This document shows positions 1 through 8,272 of a stretch of DNA of 26,761 nucleotides, piece by piece (the stretch's first letter is position 1; each line of letters starts with the position of its first letter). The translations under genes and the position numbers were made by a program. The notes beneath the pieces are model-generated. The model was not told where the DNA came from and ran no database searches. It saw only the letters and a list, made by a program, of their open reading frames with translations. Source of the DNA: Pseudomonadota bacterium (lineage in GTDB: Bacteria; Desulfobacterota; Desulfobulbia; Desulfobulbales; SURF-16); NCBI GenBank assembly GCA_030597865.1, contig JAUVQZ010000013.1:1-26761 (forward strand), in the 5' to 3' direction.

Positions 1-54
1 AATCATCTTCAGCAGTCCCCTGAAATTTCCTCGGGAGACCTGGCATCTAACACA

Positions 55-1428
55 TCACCCCCCATCCGCCAACCTGGCCGGATCCAGCAACTCTTCAAGC
101 TCCTGCCTGGACAAATCCGTATCCTCCAGGGCCACCTCCAGAACGGGTCTATTCTCGGCCATGGCCCGTTTGGCTATCTCTGCCGCAGCCAGGTAACCGA
201 TCTTGGCATTCAGGGCCGTCACCAGAATGGGGTTGCGGCTCACAAAACGGCCACACACCTCCCCATTGACCGTAAGACCGGCCATGGCCTTATCGGCCAG
301 GTTGCGGGCACTGCCGCTGAGCAGCTCAACGGCCTGGAGGATATTATGGGCCGCCACCGGTAGCATGGTGTTGAGCTGGAAACTGCCGCCCTGGGCGGCC
401 AGGGCAACCACCTGGTCATTGCCCATGATCTGGGCGCAGGCCATGAGCACTGCCTCCGGGATCACCGGATTGACCTTGGCCGGCATAATGCTGGAACCGG
501 GCTGCAGGGCGGGCAGGGCTATCTCGCCCAGGCCGGCGCCAGGGCCGGAATTCATCCAGCGCAGATCATTGCTGATCTTGATAAGCACCACTGCCGCGGC
601 CCGCAGCTGCCCCGAGGCCTCCACCACCGTGTCCAGGCTGCTCAGGCCCTTATAAAAATTGGCAGACACCGTACACTCCAGGCCGGTCATGCCCCTAATA
701 CGCCTCACGGCCCGGCCCGGAAAATCAGGATGGCAGTTGACGCCGCTGCCCACGGCCGTGCCGCCCAGGGTCAGACGCTGTAGGCGGGGCAGCAGGTCAA
801 CAAATCGCTCCAGACATTCATCGAGACCGGCAGCCCAGGCCTCAAATTCCGCGGCCAGACGGATGGGCAGGGCGTCCATCAGATGGGTGCGGCCCGTCTT
901 GATAACGTGGCCATACTCCAATGCCCTGCGGCGGATGGTCCCGGCAAGATGATTCAGGGCCGGGATTACCTGCCTCTTGATACCAAGGCTGGCGGCGAGA
1001 TGCAGGGTCGAGGGAATAACATCATTGCTGCTCTGACCCATATTTACATGGTCATTGGCCGACAACTCCACCCCCTGCCTGGCAGCCAGACCGACAATGA
1101 CCTCGTTGACATTCATATTGGTGCTGGTGCCGGAACCAGTCTGAAATACGGAGACCGGAAACTGCCCCGCATGCTTGCCGTCGATGATTTCCTGGGCGGC
1201 CACGGCAATGGCCTCTCCCTGTTCCTCGTTGAGCAGACCCAGCTCAACATTGGTCTGGGCCGCCGCCTTTTTGATCATGGCCAGGGCCCGGATAAAGGCC
1301 TCCGGCATGGTGAGATCACTTGGGGTGAAATTATCCACGGCCCGCTGGGTCTGGGCCCCATAGAGCGCCCCTTGGGGCACCTGGACCTCGCCCATGCTGT
1401 CCTTTGCCGTCCTAAATCCTCTGTCCAT
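55..1428 (-). CDS. fumC: Class II fumarate hydratase (fumarase C)
   Basis: Interconverts fumarate and malate in the cytoplasm as part of the citric acid cycle; class II enzymes are iron-independent homotetramers. The 457-residue length is close to the usual ~465. The family signature GSSIMPAKVNP is at residues 311-321 and carries the catalytic serine loop. TGSGTSTNMNVNEV (about 97-110), GQSSNDV (131-137) and the GRTHLMDA segment (about 179-186) are the other substrate-binding regions. RTHLMDA and GTAVGSGVN resemble actinobacterial-type fumarases more than the E. coli RTHLQDA form. The fumarate context (DSMGEVQVP near the N-terminus, HPDF loop) argues against aspartase or argininosuccinate lyase. 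The start is supported by GGGAGAAGCA just before the ATG. It is monocistronic here and divergent from the cyclase gene. No truncation is seen. Confidence 0.93.
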   Translation of the reverse strand: MDRGFRTAKDSMGEVQVPQGALYGAQTQRAVDNFTPSDLTMPEAFIRALAMIKKAAAQTNVELGLLNEEQGEAIAVAAQEIIDGKHAGQFPVSVFQTGSGTSTNMNVNEVIVGLAARQGVELSANDHVNMGQSSNDVIPSTLHLAASLGIKRQVIPALNHLAGTIRRRALEYGHVIKTGRTHLMDALPIRLAAEFEAWAAGLDECLERFVDLLPRLQRLTLGGTAVGSGVNCHPDFPGRAVRRIRGMTGLECTVSANFYKGLSSLDTVVEASGQLRAAAVVLIKISNDLRWMNSGPGAGLGEIALPALQPGSSIMPAKVNPVIPEAVLMACAQIMGNDQVVALAAQGGSFQLNTMLPVAAHNILQAVELLSGSARNLADKAMAGLTVNGEVCGRFVSRNPILVTALNAKIGYLAAAEIAKRAMAENRPVLEVALEDTDLSRQELEELLDPARLADGG

Positions 1429-1561
1429 TGCTTCTCCCAGACCCTTGACTTATCCACAAACCCTGCCAGGATTGCCGAAAAAGATTTTTTATCACTGCTT
1501 CATATTGTTATACCCTTCTCACTTGAGTATCATAAGTTATCATTCTTCCCCTTATGGCTAC

Positions 1562-1690
1562 CTTGAATAATTGCTTTTTCGTCCAATCTCTGCGTTATGC
1601 AAGAAAATTTATCCTCGGAATATCACCTATATGCCTGCGGTAAATTTTCTTGCATGCCTTGATCTTGAACGAAAAATCTAATTATTCAAG
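1562..1690. repeat. 129-bp palindromic MITE-like element
   Basis: The ends are a perfect 11-bp inverted repeat, CTTGAATAATT at the left and AATTATTCAAG at the right. Inside, GCAAGAAAATTTA (about 1599-1611) pairs with TAAATTTTCTTGC (about 1641-1653), and TTTTTCGT pairs with ACGAAAAA. The whole unit can fold into one long imperfect hairpin. It fills most of the 299-bp gap between fumC and the cyclase gene, so the cyclase promoter must lie in or beside it. No target-site duplication or transposase is visible. Confidence 0.75.
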
Positions 1691-1727
1691 ACACCCTTAT
1701 ACTAATCCGCTCCCATCGCAAAACACC

Positions 1728-2942
1728 ATGAAGATTAAAGAAAACATACTCATTATCGGTATGCTTTGGATAGGGTTAATCGCCCTTTCCTTTTGGTGGA
1801 ATTATAGTCAGGCCGTTGACAGCCTCGAGAAAAACGCCCTGCAGAGCGCCCGTAGTTTTTTTCAGCAGATTGCCATCACCCGCCAGTGGAATGCCAAGCA
1901 CGGTGGTATCTATGTCCCCATCACCGAGGAGACCCAGCCCAACCCCTACCTCAAGGTGCCCGAGCGTGATATTTACATTTCCCCCTCCCTCCCGCTCACC
2001 AAGATAAATCCGGCCATTATGGCCAGGCAGCTCTCCGAGGTTGCCATGGAGCAGAAGGGCATTCAGTTTCACAGCACCAGCCTCAAGCCCATCCGCCCCG
2101 CAAACAAGCCCTCCCAGCGCGAAAAGGCGGCCTTGGAAGAATTTGAGCAGGGCACCCTGGAGGTGGGCTATTTTTTCACAAAAGATACCGAGTCACATTA
2201 TTTTTACATGGCCCCTCTCATTACAAAAAAAGCATGCCTAGGGTGCCACGTACAGCAGGGTTATAAGGAGGGCGATATCCGCGGCGGAACCAGTATCACC
2301 CTGCCATTAGCAAAGACCATCCCCATCATGTCCCTGCTCTTCGGCCATCTCACCATCGCCCTGGTGGGCCTGGTTGGCATAGGCATGGGTGGGGCCCGGC
2401 TCAACAGGGCCTATACGACCATCAGGAGGCAGGCTGTTTTTGACGCCCTCACCGACATCCCCAACAGACGCAGCTTTTCAGAGAGTATCCTGCGCGAATT
2501 CAAGCGTAGCAGGCGCGACCAGGAGCCGCTCTCCATTATTCTCTGCGATATCGACAACTTCAAGGCCTATAATGACACCTATGGCCATACCAGCGGCGAC
2601 ATCTGCCTCAAAAAGGTGGCCCAGGCCATTAAAAAATCATTACACCGCCCTGCTGACTTCTGTGCCCGCTATGGCGGCGAAGAGTTTGTGGTCATCTTGG
2701 CCAACACCTCCCTGGCCGGGAGCATGCTTGTGGCGGAGAGAATCAGAAAAAGCGTTGTCGATCTTGCCATTACCCATAAAAAATCATTACCCTTAAACGT
2801 TGTCAGTCTCAGCCTGGGGGTGGCGATCTCGGAAGACACCTCACTCATCTCCCATGAGGACCTGATCCGGTTTGCGGACAAGGCCCTCTACCAGGCCAAG
2901 GACAAGGGCAAAAATCGGGTGGAGGCCTTTCTGGAAATTTAA
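1728..2942 (+). CDS. Membrane diguanylate cyclase with DUF3365 (Tll0287-like) haem-binding sensor domain
   Basis: Likely makes cyclic di-GMP in response to a periplasmic redox or gas signal. I chose the ATG at 1728 (404 residues), because an upstream TTG extension would run out of the palindromic element. A membrane helix lies at about 5-23, followed by a periplasmic DUF3365-type domain with one CLGCH c-haem motif (C170, C173, H174) and a second helix at about 198-221. The GGDEF domain begins at FDALTDIPNRRSF (about 238-250). The active site is GGEEF (316-320), and RPAD (307-310), five residues upstream, is the canonical inhibitory RxxD site, so the enzyme looks active and product-inhibited. 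The DUF3365/haem link is established for the family; the actual ligand is inference. No clear ribosome-binding site is seen. Confidence 0.88.
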   Translation: MKIKENILIIGMLWIGLIALSFWWNYSQAVDSLEKNALQSARSFFQQIAITRQWNAKHGGIYVPITEETQPNPYLKVPERDIYISPSLPLTKINPAIMARQLSEVAMEQKGIQFHSTSLKPIRPANKPSQREKAALEEFEQGTLEVGYFFTKDTESHYFYMAPLITKKACLGCHVQQGYKEGDIRGGTSITLPLAKTIPIMSLLFGHLTIALVGLVGIGMGGARLNRAYTTIRRQAVFDALTDIPNRRSFSESILREFKRSRRDQEPLSIILCDIDNFKAYNDTYGHTSGDICLKKVAQAIKKSLHRPADFCARYGGEEFVVILANTSLAGSMLVAERIRKSVVDLAITHKKSLPLNVVSLSLGVAISEDTSLISHEDLIRFADKALYQAKDKGKNRVEAFLEI

Positions 2943-3023
2943 GACGATTATACCTCAGCTGTTACATTGATTTCCGTCTTCCCTTGATATGGAAGAGAGG
3001 AGTTCACGAATACATATTTTTAG

Positions 3024-3084
3024 GCCACGGAATCCACAGAAGGCACGGAAAAACCTCTTTTTATTTTTCTGTGGATTCCGTGGC
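3024..3084. repeat. Dispersed hairpin repeat, copy 1 of 3; possible terminator
   Basis: The arms GCCACGGAATCCACAGAA and TTCTGTGGATTCCGTGGC are perfect 18-bp inverted repeats around a 25-nt loop. The right arm is followed directly by a run of T, so on the plus strand it resembles an intrinsic terminator for the cyclase gene. Related copies are at 3946-4009 and 24274-24342. Confidence 0.85.
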
Positions 3085-3125
3085 TTTTTTTAAGTTAACA
3101 ACATTACCCAACAACACACCCTGCC

Positions 3126-3938
3126 ATGCTTGACTGGTTCATACATCTCTCCCCCATCCACCAGGCCCTGCTTGCCACCTGTTTCACCTGGCTGCTCACC
3201 GCCCTGGGCGCGGCAGTGGTCTTTTTCTTCAAGGAGATTAATCGTAAGGTGCTGGACGGCATGCTGGGCTTTGCGGCCGGGGTGATGATTGCCGCCAGCT
3301 TCTGGTCGCTGCTGGCCCCGGCCATTGCCATGGTGGAGGAATCTGGGGGGATCAAATGGCTGCCCCCCCTGGTGGGCTTTTTAAGCGGCGGCATCTTTCT
3401 CTGGGCAGCGGACAAGATCCTGCCCCATGTCCACCCCGGTTTTCCCACCTCCGAGGCCGAGGGCGTCAAGACCGGCTGGCAGCGCAGCGTGCTCCTGGTA
3501 CTGGCCATCACCCTCCATAACATCCCAGAGGGGCTGGCCGTGGGCGTGGCCTTTGGCGCCGTGGCCTCTGACCTGCCCTCAGCAACCCTGGGGGGCGCCA
3601 TGGCCCTGGCCCTGGGCATCGGTATCCAGAATTTTCCGGAAGGGGCGGCGGTTTCCGTTCCCCTGCGCCGGGAGGGTCTGTCGCGCCGCAAGAGCTTCAT
3701 GTATGGTCAGCTCTCCGGGGTGGTGGAACCCGTGGCCGGTGTCCTGGGCGCCATGGCCGTCCTGCTCATGCAACCCCTCTTACCCTACGCCCTCTCCTTT
3801 GCCGCCGGCGCCATGATCTATGTGGTGGCAGAAGAGCTCATCCCCGAATCCCAGGCCGAAAAACACTCCGATATCGCCACCATCGGCCTCATGGTCGGCT
3901 TTGCGGTGATGATGACCCTGGATGTCGCCCTGGGGTAG
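3126..3938 (+). CDS. ZIP family divalent metal transporter
   Basis: Inner-membrane carrier importing zinc or other divalent metals into the cytoplasm, of the GufA/ZupT branch. It has 270 residues and about eight hydrophobic segments. The two metal-site helices are visible: LHNIPEG (H131, N132, E135) and IQNFPEG (N169, E172). E201 lies in the following helix (GVVEP) and EELIPE at about 236-241. A short loop HVHPGFP (101-107) may be the variable metal-binding loop between helices 3 and 4. No good ribosome-binding site precedes the ATG at 3126. The gene is bracketed on both sides by the GCCACGGAATCCAC hairpin and is convergent with the efflux pump gene, so it is probably its own unit. Exact metal specificity cannot be read from sequence. 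Confidence 0.9.
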   Translation: MLDWFIHLSPIHQALLATCFTWLLTALGAAVVFFFKEINRKVLDGMLGFAAGVMIAASFWSLLAPAIAMVEESGGIKWLPPLVGFLSGGIFLWAADKILPHVHPGFPTSEAEGVKTGWQRSVLLVLAITLHNIPEGLAVGVAFGAVASDLPSATLGGAMALALGIGIQNFPEGAAVSVPLRREGLSRRKSFMYGQLSGVVEPVAGVLGAMAVLLMQPLLPYALSFAAGAMIYVVAEELIPESQAEKHSDIATIGLMVGFAVMMTLDVALG

Positions 3939-3945
3939 TTTTTTT

Positions 3946-4009
3946 GCCACGGAATCCACGGAACTTACGGAAGGTTTTAACTTTCCGAGCCTTCCGTGGA
4001 TTCCGTGGC
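3946..4009. repeat. Dispersed hairpin repeat, copy 2 of 3
   Basis: GCCACGGAATCCACGGAA and TTCCGTGGATTCCGTGGC form perfect 18-bp arms. The element lies between the convergent ends of the ZIP gene and the RND pump gene and could stop transcription from both sides, although T runs occur only on its left flank. Confidence 0.85.
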
Positions 4010-4021
4010 CATAAACAAACG

Positions 4022-7000
4022 TCAGCCACTTCTCCTGGCCAATCGTCTCTCCTCCACCCAGCAGTAGAGCACCGGCACCACAAAGACGGTGAGGGTGGCG
4101 ATGGCCATGCCGCCGAAGGAGGGGATGGCCATGGGCACCATGATATCGGAACCGCGTCCCGTGGAGGTGAGGATGGGCAGCAGGGCCAGGATGGTGGTGG
4201 CGCTGGTCATCAGGGCCGGCCGTATCCGCCTCTCCGCCCCGTCCAGGACCATGGTGCGCACCGCCTGTGGGTCATCACCGCTGAAGCGGGACTTGGATTC
4301 GTCAAGGAAGGTGGCCATCAGCACCCCGTCATCGGTGGCAATACCGAACAGGGCCAGAAAACCCACCCAGATAGCCACGGACAGATTAATGGTCTGGACC
4401 TGGAAGAGATCGCGCATATTGACGCCAAAGAGGCTGAAATCAAGGAACCAGGCCTGATTATAGCACCAGATCATCATAAAGCCGCCGGACCAGGCCACCA
4501 GGATGGCGGAAAAGACCATGAAGGTGGTGGACAGGGACTTAAACTGCAGATAGAGGATGATCATAATGACCAGCAGGGCCAGGGGCAGGATGATGCTGAG
4601 GCGCTTCTGGGCCCGGATCTGGTTCTCGTAGCTGCCGGCAAAGGTGTAGGAGACGCCGGTGGGCAGCACCAAGGCCCCACTGGCGATGCTGGCCTCCAGA
4701 TACCGTTTGGCTTCCTCCACCACCTCCACCTCGGCCAACCCCTTCTTCTTGTCAAAGAGGACATAGGCGGTGAGAAAGGTGTCCTCGCTCTTGATCATCT
4801 GGGGCCCGCGGCTGTAACGGATATCAGCGAGCTGGACCAGGGGGATCTGTTCGCCGGAGGGGGTGGCCACCAGGATCTGCTCCAGGGCCTCCAGGGAGTC
4901 GCGCAGCTCGCGGAGATAACGGACCCGGACCGGATAACGCTCCCGGCCCTCCACCGTGGTGGTGATTACCTTGCCGCCCACGGCCACGGAGATCACCTCC
5001 TGGACCTGGGCCAGCTTGATGCCGTAGCGGGAGATGGCCTGACGATCAATGAAGATCTCCATATAGGGCTTGCCCACCACCCGGTCAGCCAGCACGGTGA
5101 GGGGCGAGACCGACGGTACCTCTTTCAACAAGCCCTCTATCTCCAGGGCCACCGCCTCAATGGTGACCAGATCCGGGCCCTTGATCTTGACCCCCATGGG
5201 GGCCCGCATGCCGGTCTGCAGCATGACGATACGGGTGGCAATGGGCTGCAGCTTGGGGGCTGAGGTCACGCCGGGCATGTCTGCGGCAGCAATGATCTCC
5301 TGCCAGATATCATCCGCATCTCTAATACCATCCCAGGCCTCCCGGCCCGGATTAATGGCCGGGTCCAGGGCAGGCCGCCAGATCCGGAAGAGTCGGCCCT
5401 TGGGATCCTCAATAAGCCGGCCCTGCTCATCGCGAATAAAACGGCCCTGGACCAGATAGGCGGCGCCATCTGCGGCCCTGAGGGTCTCACCTGCCGGGGT
5501 CCGGAAAAAATCCTTCTTCCCTGCCTCAAACCGGAAGCGCAGCCGTTGGCCCTGGTCGTCGCGCAGATACTCGGAGTGATAGTTGATGACGGTCTCAATC
5601 ATGGAGAGGGGGGCAGGGTCCAGGGGGGTCTCGGCCCGGCCCAGCTTACCCACCACCATCTCCACCTCGGGGATGGCGGATATCTGCCGGTCCTGATGGG
5701 CCAGAACCTCCTGGACCTCGCTGATGGCGGCATGGGGCATGGTGGTGGGCATGTAGAGAAAAGAGCCCTCATCAAGGGCTGGCATGAACTCGCGGCCCAG
5801 ACCGGGAAAACTATGACTAAGCGCCACCATGGGCTGTGTCTTTAAGACCCAGACCGGCAGCCAGGAGGTCAGGCGCGGCGCCCCCAGCCAGACCATGGCC
5901 CCAACAAAGACAAGGAGCATGGGCAGGGCCAGAAAGGTCTTCTTGTGGACCAGGCACCAGGCCAGCATCCGGCGGTACTGCCTCTGTAAAAGTTGGACAA
6001 AGGCCAGGGTGATGCCGATCACCAGACCGACAAAGAGGGTGTTCATTATCCCACCCTTCTCCACCCCCAGGGGCTGCCAGAAATGGGCCAGGATAACGGT
6101 GATAACCAGCACGGCCAGCCAATTGGCCAGCCTGTCCGCCTGGGCCTGCCACACCGGCGACAACCATTTGAGACCAAAGCGATAGCCTCCCAGGGCCACC
6201 AGGATCAGGCCCAGGGGGCTGACCATAATGACCAGAACAATACCGGCCAGGACCAGGAGGCCCGGCAGGATAAACTGCAAAAAATCGGGCCGTCCATGCT
6301 TCTTCATCCGGGTAAAGAGGAGATGGGCCAGGGGGGGCAGCACGGTGAGGGCCAGGGTAACGGCGGCAATGAGGGCAAAGGTCTTGGTATAGGCCAGGGG
6401 TTTAAAAAGCTTACCCTCGGCCGCCTCCATGGCAAAGACGGGCAGAAAGCTGACAATGGTGGTGGACACGGCAGTGAGCACCGCCGAACCCACCTCAACG
6501 GTGGCCTCATAGATAACGGTGAGGGAATGGGCCCTGGGACCGGCCTTGTCCAGTTTTTTGAGGATATTCTCGCAGATAATAATGGCCATATCCACGATGG
6601 TGCCGATGGCAATGGCAATACCGGAGAGGGCGACAATATTGGCATCCACCCCAAAGATCTTCATACCGATGAAGGTAAGCAGGACGGCAAAGGGCAGCAT
6701 GGAAGAGACCAGCAGGGAGCTCTTAAAATGCATGAGGCAGATGAGCACCACGATGATGGTGATGAGGATCTCCTCGCCCAGGGCGGTTTTCAGGGTGTCC
6801 AGGGTCTCGTGGATCAGCTCGGAGCGGTCGTAGAAGGGCACAATGGTCAGCGTGCTCACTGTGCCGTCGGCCAGGGTCTTGACCGGCAGGCCGGGGCTGA
6901 TCTCCCGGATCTTATCCTTTAAGCGGTCAATGGCGGCCAGGGGGTTGTCGCCGTAACGCACCACAGCCACCCCGCCCACCACCTCGGCGCCGCCCTTATC

Positions 7001-7918
7001 AAGGACGCCGCGGCGCAGGGCAGGCCCAAGGGATACCTGGGCCACGTCCCCCACCCGGATGGGCAGATTATCGGTGGCCTTGATCACCGCACTCTCAATA
7101 TCGGCAATGGTCTTGACAAAACCGATGCCGCGGATGACATACTCCACCCGGTTGATCTCAATGGTGCGGGCCCCGACATCGACATTGGACATCTTCACCG
7201 CCGCAAAAATCTCCTCCAGGGTGACACCATGGGCCCGCATGGCAGCAGGATCGACATCGATCTGGTACTCCTTGACAAAGCCGCCCACCGAGGCCACCTC
7301 ACTGATGCCGGACACCCCCATCAGGGCGTAGCGCACATACCAGTCCTGTACCGAGCGCAGCTCATCAAGACCCCAGCCCCCGGTGGGGTTGCCCTGCTCA
7401 TCGCGGCCCTCCAGGGTGTACCAGAAGATCTGGCCCAGACCCGTGGCATCAGGTCCCAATACGGGCCGCACCTCGTCGGGCAGGGTGCCCTGGGGCAGGC
7501 TGGCCAGCTTTTCCAGGAGTCTGGTCCGCGACCAGTAAAACTCCACCGAGTCATCAAAGATGACATAGATGGAGGAAAAACCGAACATGGAGTAAGAGCG
7601 CACCGTCTTGACGCCGGGCAGGCCAAGGAGGGAAACGGTGAGGGGATAGGTCACCTGATCCTCGACATCCTGGGGGGAACGGCCCTGCCACTTGGTAAAG
7701 ACGATCTGCTGATTCTCGCCGATATCGGGGATGGCATCCACTGGCACCGGATCACGGGGCAGGCCGACCAACTCAAAGTCAAAGGGCGCCACCATCAGCC
7801 CCCAGCCCGTGACAGCCAACAGCACCAGGCCGACCACCAGCTTATTGAGGAGGCAAAAGCGGACAATATGGCCCACCAGGGAGGTGGCCTTGGGGAGTTG
7901 TTCGTTGTCTTGATTCAT
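4022..7918 (-). CDS. cusA: Heavy-metal efflux RND permease, CusA-type, enlarged
   Basis: Proton-driven inner-membrane pump that expels monovalent copper/silver or related metals through the tripartite complex. At 1298 residues it is about 250 longer than E. coli CusA (1047). N-terminal helix at about 22-42; the DAIPDIGENQ motif (61-70) is typical of the metal-efflux subfamily. The TM4 motif GTIVDMAIIICEN (439-451) carries the proton-relay acid D443. Methionines at 773 (APLSMIET) and 899 (RIVML) match two of the three copper-relay methionines of CusA; the third site reads TTMPHA with a shifted Met at 727. Extra sequence includes about four hydrophobic segments at roughly 545-660 and a charged periplasmic insert at about 780-870. 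It is the last gene of the operon, with no clear ribosome-binding site. The subfamily is certain; the metal is inferred. Confidence 0.93.
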   Translation of the reverse strand: MNQDNEQLPKATSLVGHIVRFCLLNKLVVGLVLLAVTGWGLMVAPFDFELVGLPRDPVPVDAIPDIGENQQIVFTKWQGRSPQDVEDQVTYPLTVSLLGLPGVKTVRSYSMFGFSSIYVIFDDSVEFYWSRTRLLEKLASLPQGTLPDEVRPVLGPDATGLGQIFWYTLEGRDEQGNPTGGWGLDELRSVQDWYVRYALMGVSGISEVASVGGFVKEYQIDVDPAAMRAHGVTLEEIFAAVKMSNVDVGARTIEINRVEYVIRGIGFVKTIADIESAVIKATDNLPIRVGDVAQVSLGPALRRGVLDKGGAEVVGGVAVVRYGDNPLAAIDRLKDKIREISPGLPVKTLADGTVSTLTIVPFYDRSELIHETLDTLKTALGEEILITIIVVLICLMHFKSSLLVSSMLPFAVLLTFIGMKIFGVDANIVALSGIAIAIGTIVDMAIIICENILKKLDKAGPRAHSLTVIYEATVEVGSAVLTAVSTTIVSFLPVFAMEAAEGKLFKPLAYTKTFALIAAVTLALTVLPPLAHLLFTRMKKHGRPDFLQFILPGLLVLAGIVLVIMVSPLGLILVALGGYRFGLKWLSPVWQAQADRLANWLAVLVITVILAHFWQPLGVEKGGIMNTLFVGLVIGITLAFVQLLQRQYRRMLAWCLVHKKTFLALPMLLVFVGAMVWLGAPRLTSWLPVWVLKTQPMVALSHSFPGLGREFMPALDEGSFLYMPTTMPHAAISEVQEVLAHQDRQISAIPEVEMVVGKLGRAETPLDPAPLSMIETVINYHSEYLRDDQGQRLRFRFEAGKKDFFRTPAGETLRAADGAAYLVQGRFIRDEQGRLIEDPKGRLFRIWRPALDPAINPGREAWDGIRDADDIWQEIIAAADMPGVTSAPKLQPIATRIVMLQTGMRAPMGVKIKGPDLVTIEAVALEIEGLLKEVPSVSPLTVLADRVVGKPYMEIFIDRQAISRYGIKLAQVQEVISVAVGGKVITTTVEGRERYPVRVRYLRELRDSLEALEQILVATPSGEQIPLVQLADIRYSRGPQMIKSEDTFLTAYVLFDKKKGLAEVEVVEEAKRYLEASIASGALVLPTGVSYTFAGSYENQIRAQKRLSIILPLALLVIMIILYLQFKSLSTTFMVFSAILVAWSGGFMMIWCYNQAWFLDFSLFGVNMRDLFQVQTINLSVAIWVGFLALFGIATDDGVLMATFLDESKSRFSGDDPQAVRTMVLDGAERRIRPALMTSATTILALLPILTSTGRGSDIMVPMAIPSFGGMAIATLTVFVVPVLYCWVEERRLARRSG

Positions 7919-7990
7919 AAAATTCGAGTTTATGCAGAGATCATTTGTAAATAACCAAACCTGGTAACTATTCGGCCACAGCCAATCTGC

Positions 7991-8071
7991 CCCCTCACCC
8001 TAACCCTCTCCCTCAGAGAGAGGGGACTTTAAGCTCCCTCGCCCCTCTGGGGAGAGGGTTGGGGTGAGGGG
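7991..8071. repeat. REP-like inverted repeat (CCCTCACCCTAACCCTCTCCC type)
   Basis: CCCCTCACCCTAACCCTCTC at 7991-8010 pairs with GAGAGGGTTGGGGTGAGGGG at the right end, with one G-T type mismatch; an inner CTCTC/GAGAG pairing adds to the fold. This motif is a very common intergenic repeat in proteobacterial genomes (general knowledge). It lies in the 351-bp gap between the adaptor and pump genes. Confidence 0.8.
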
Positions 8072-8097
8072 ATTATGTTTGACCATCCACCGCAGAC

Positions 8098-8272
8098 CCT
8101 ATGAAAAACGTAGCGAGGGACGGGGACGGAAAGACAAGGGAAAAAATGGTCGAAAAAACACCCCAAGGGTATTCGAAGTCTACGCTTATCTCCTGCGGGG
8201 CACGCAGCTTAGGTGGGTAAGTGAGCATTTTTGAGGCAGGATTTCCTCGCGCCGTGGTTTTTCATGGGCCTA
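8098..8272. repeat. Possible second palindromic element in the adaptor-pump gap
   Basis: The ends are loosely inverted: CCCTATGAAAAAC...GCGAGG at about 8097-8118 versus CCTCGC...GTTTTTCATGGGC near 8246-8268. The centre has a CTGCG-GGGCA-CGCAG stem-loop at 8193-8207. The right end nearly touches the stop codon of the adaptor gene at 8270. Pairing between is poor, so this is tentative. Together with the repeat at 7991-8071 it accounts for most of the gap. Confidence 0.35.

Noticed and set aside
3944..5263. Long plus-strand open frame (439 codons) opposite the RND pump gene
   Set aside because: It is rich in Gly, His, Asp and Gln, lacks any recognisable domain and lies antisense to a strongly supported CusA gene; it reflects third-position G/C bias. 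The same applies to the 309-codon frame at 5993-6922.
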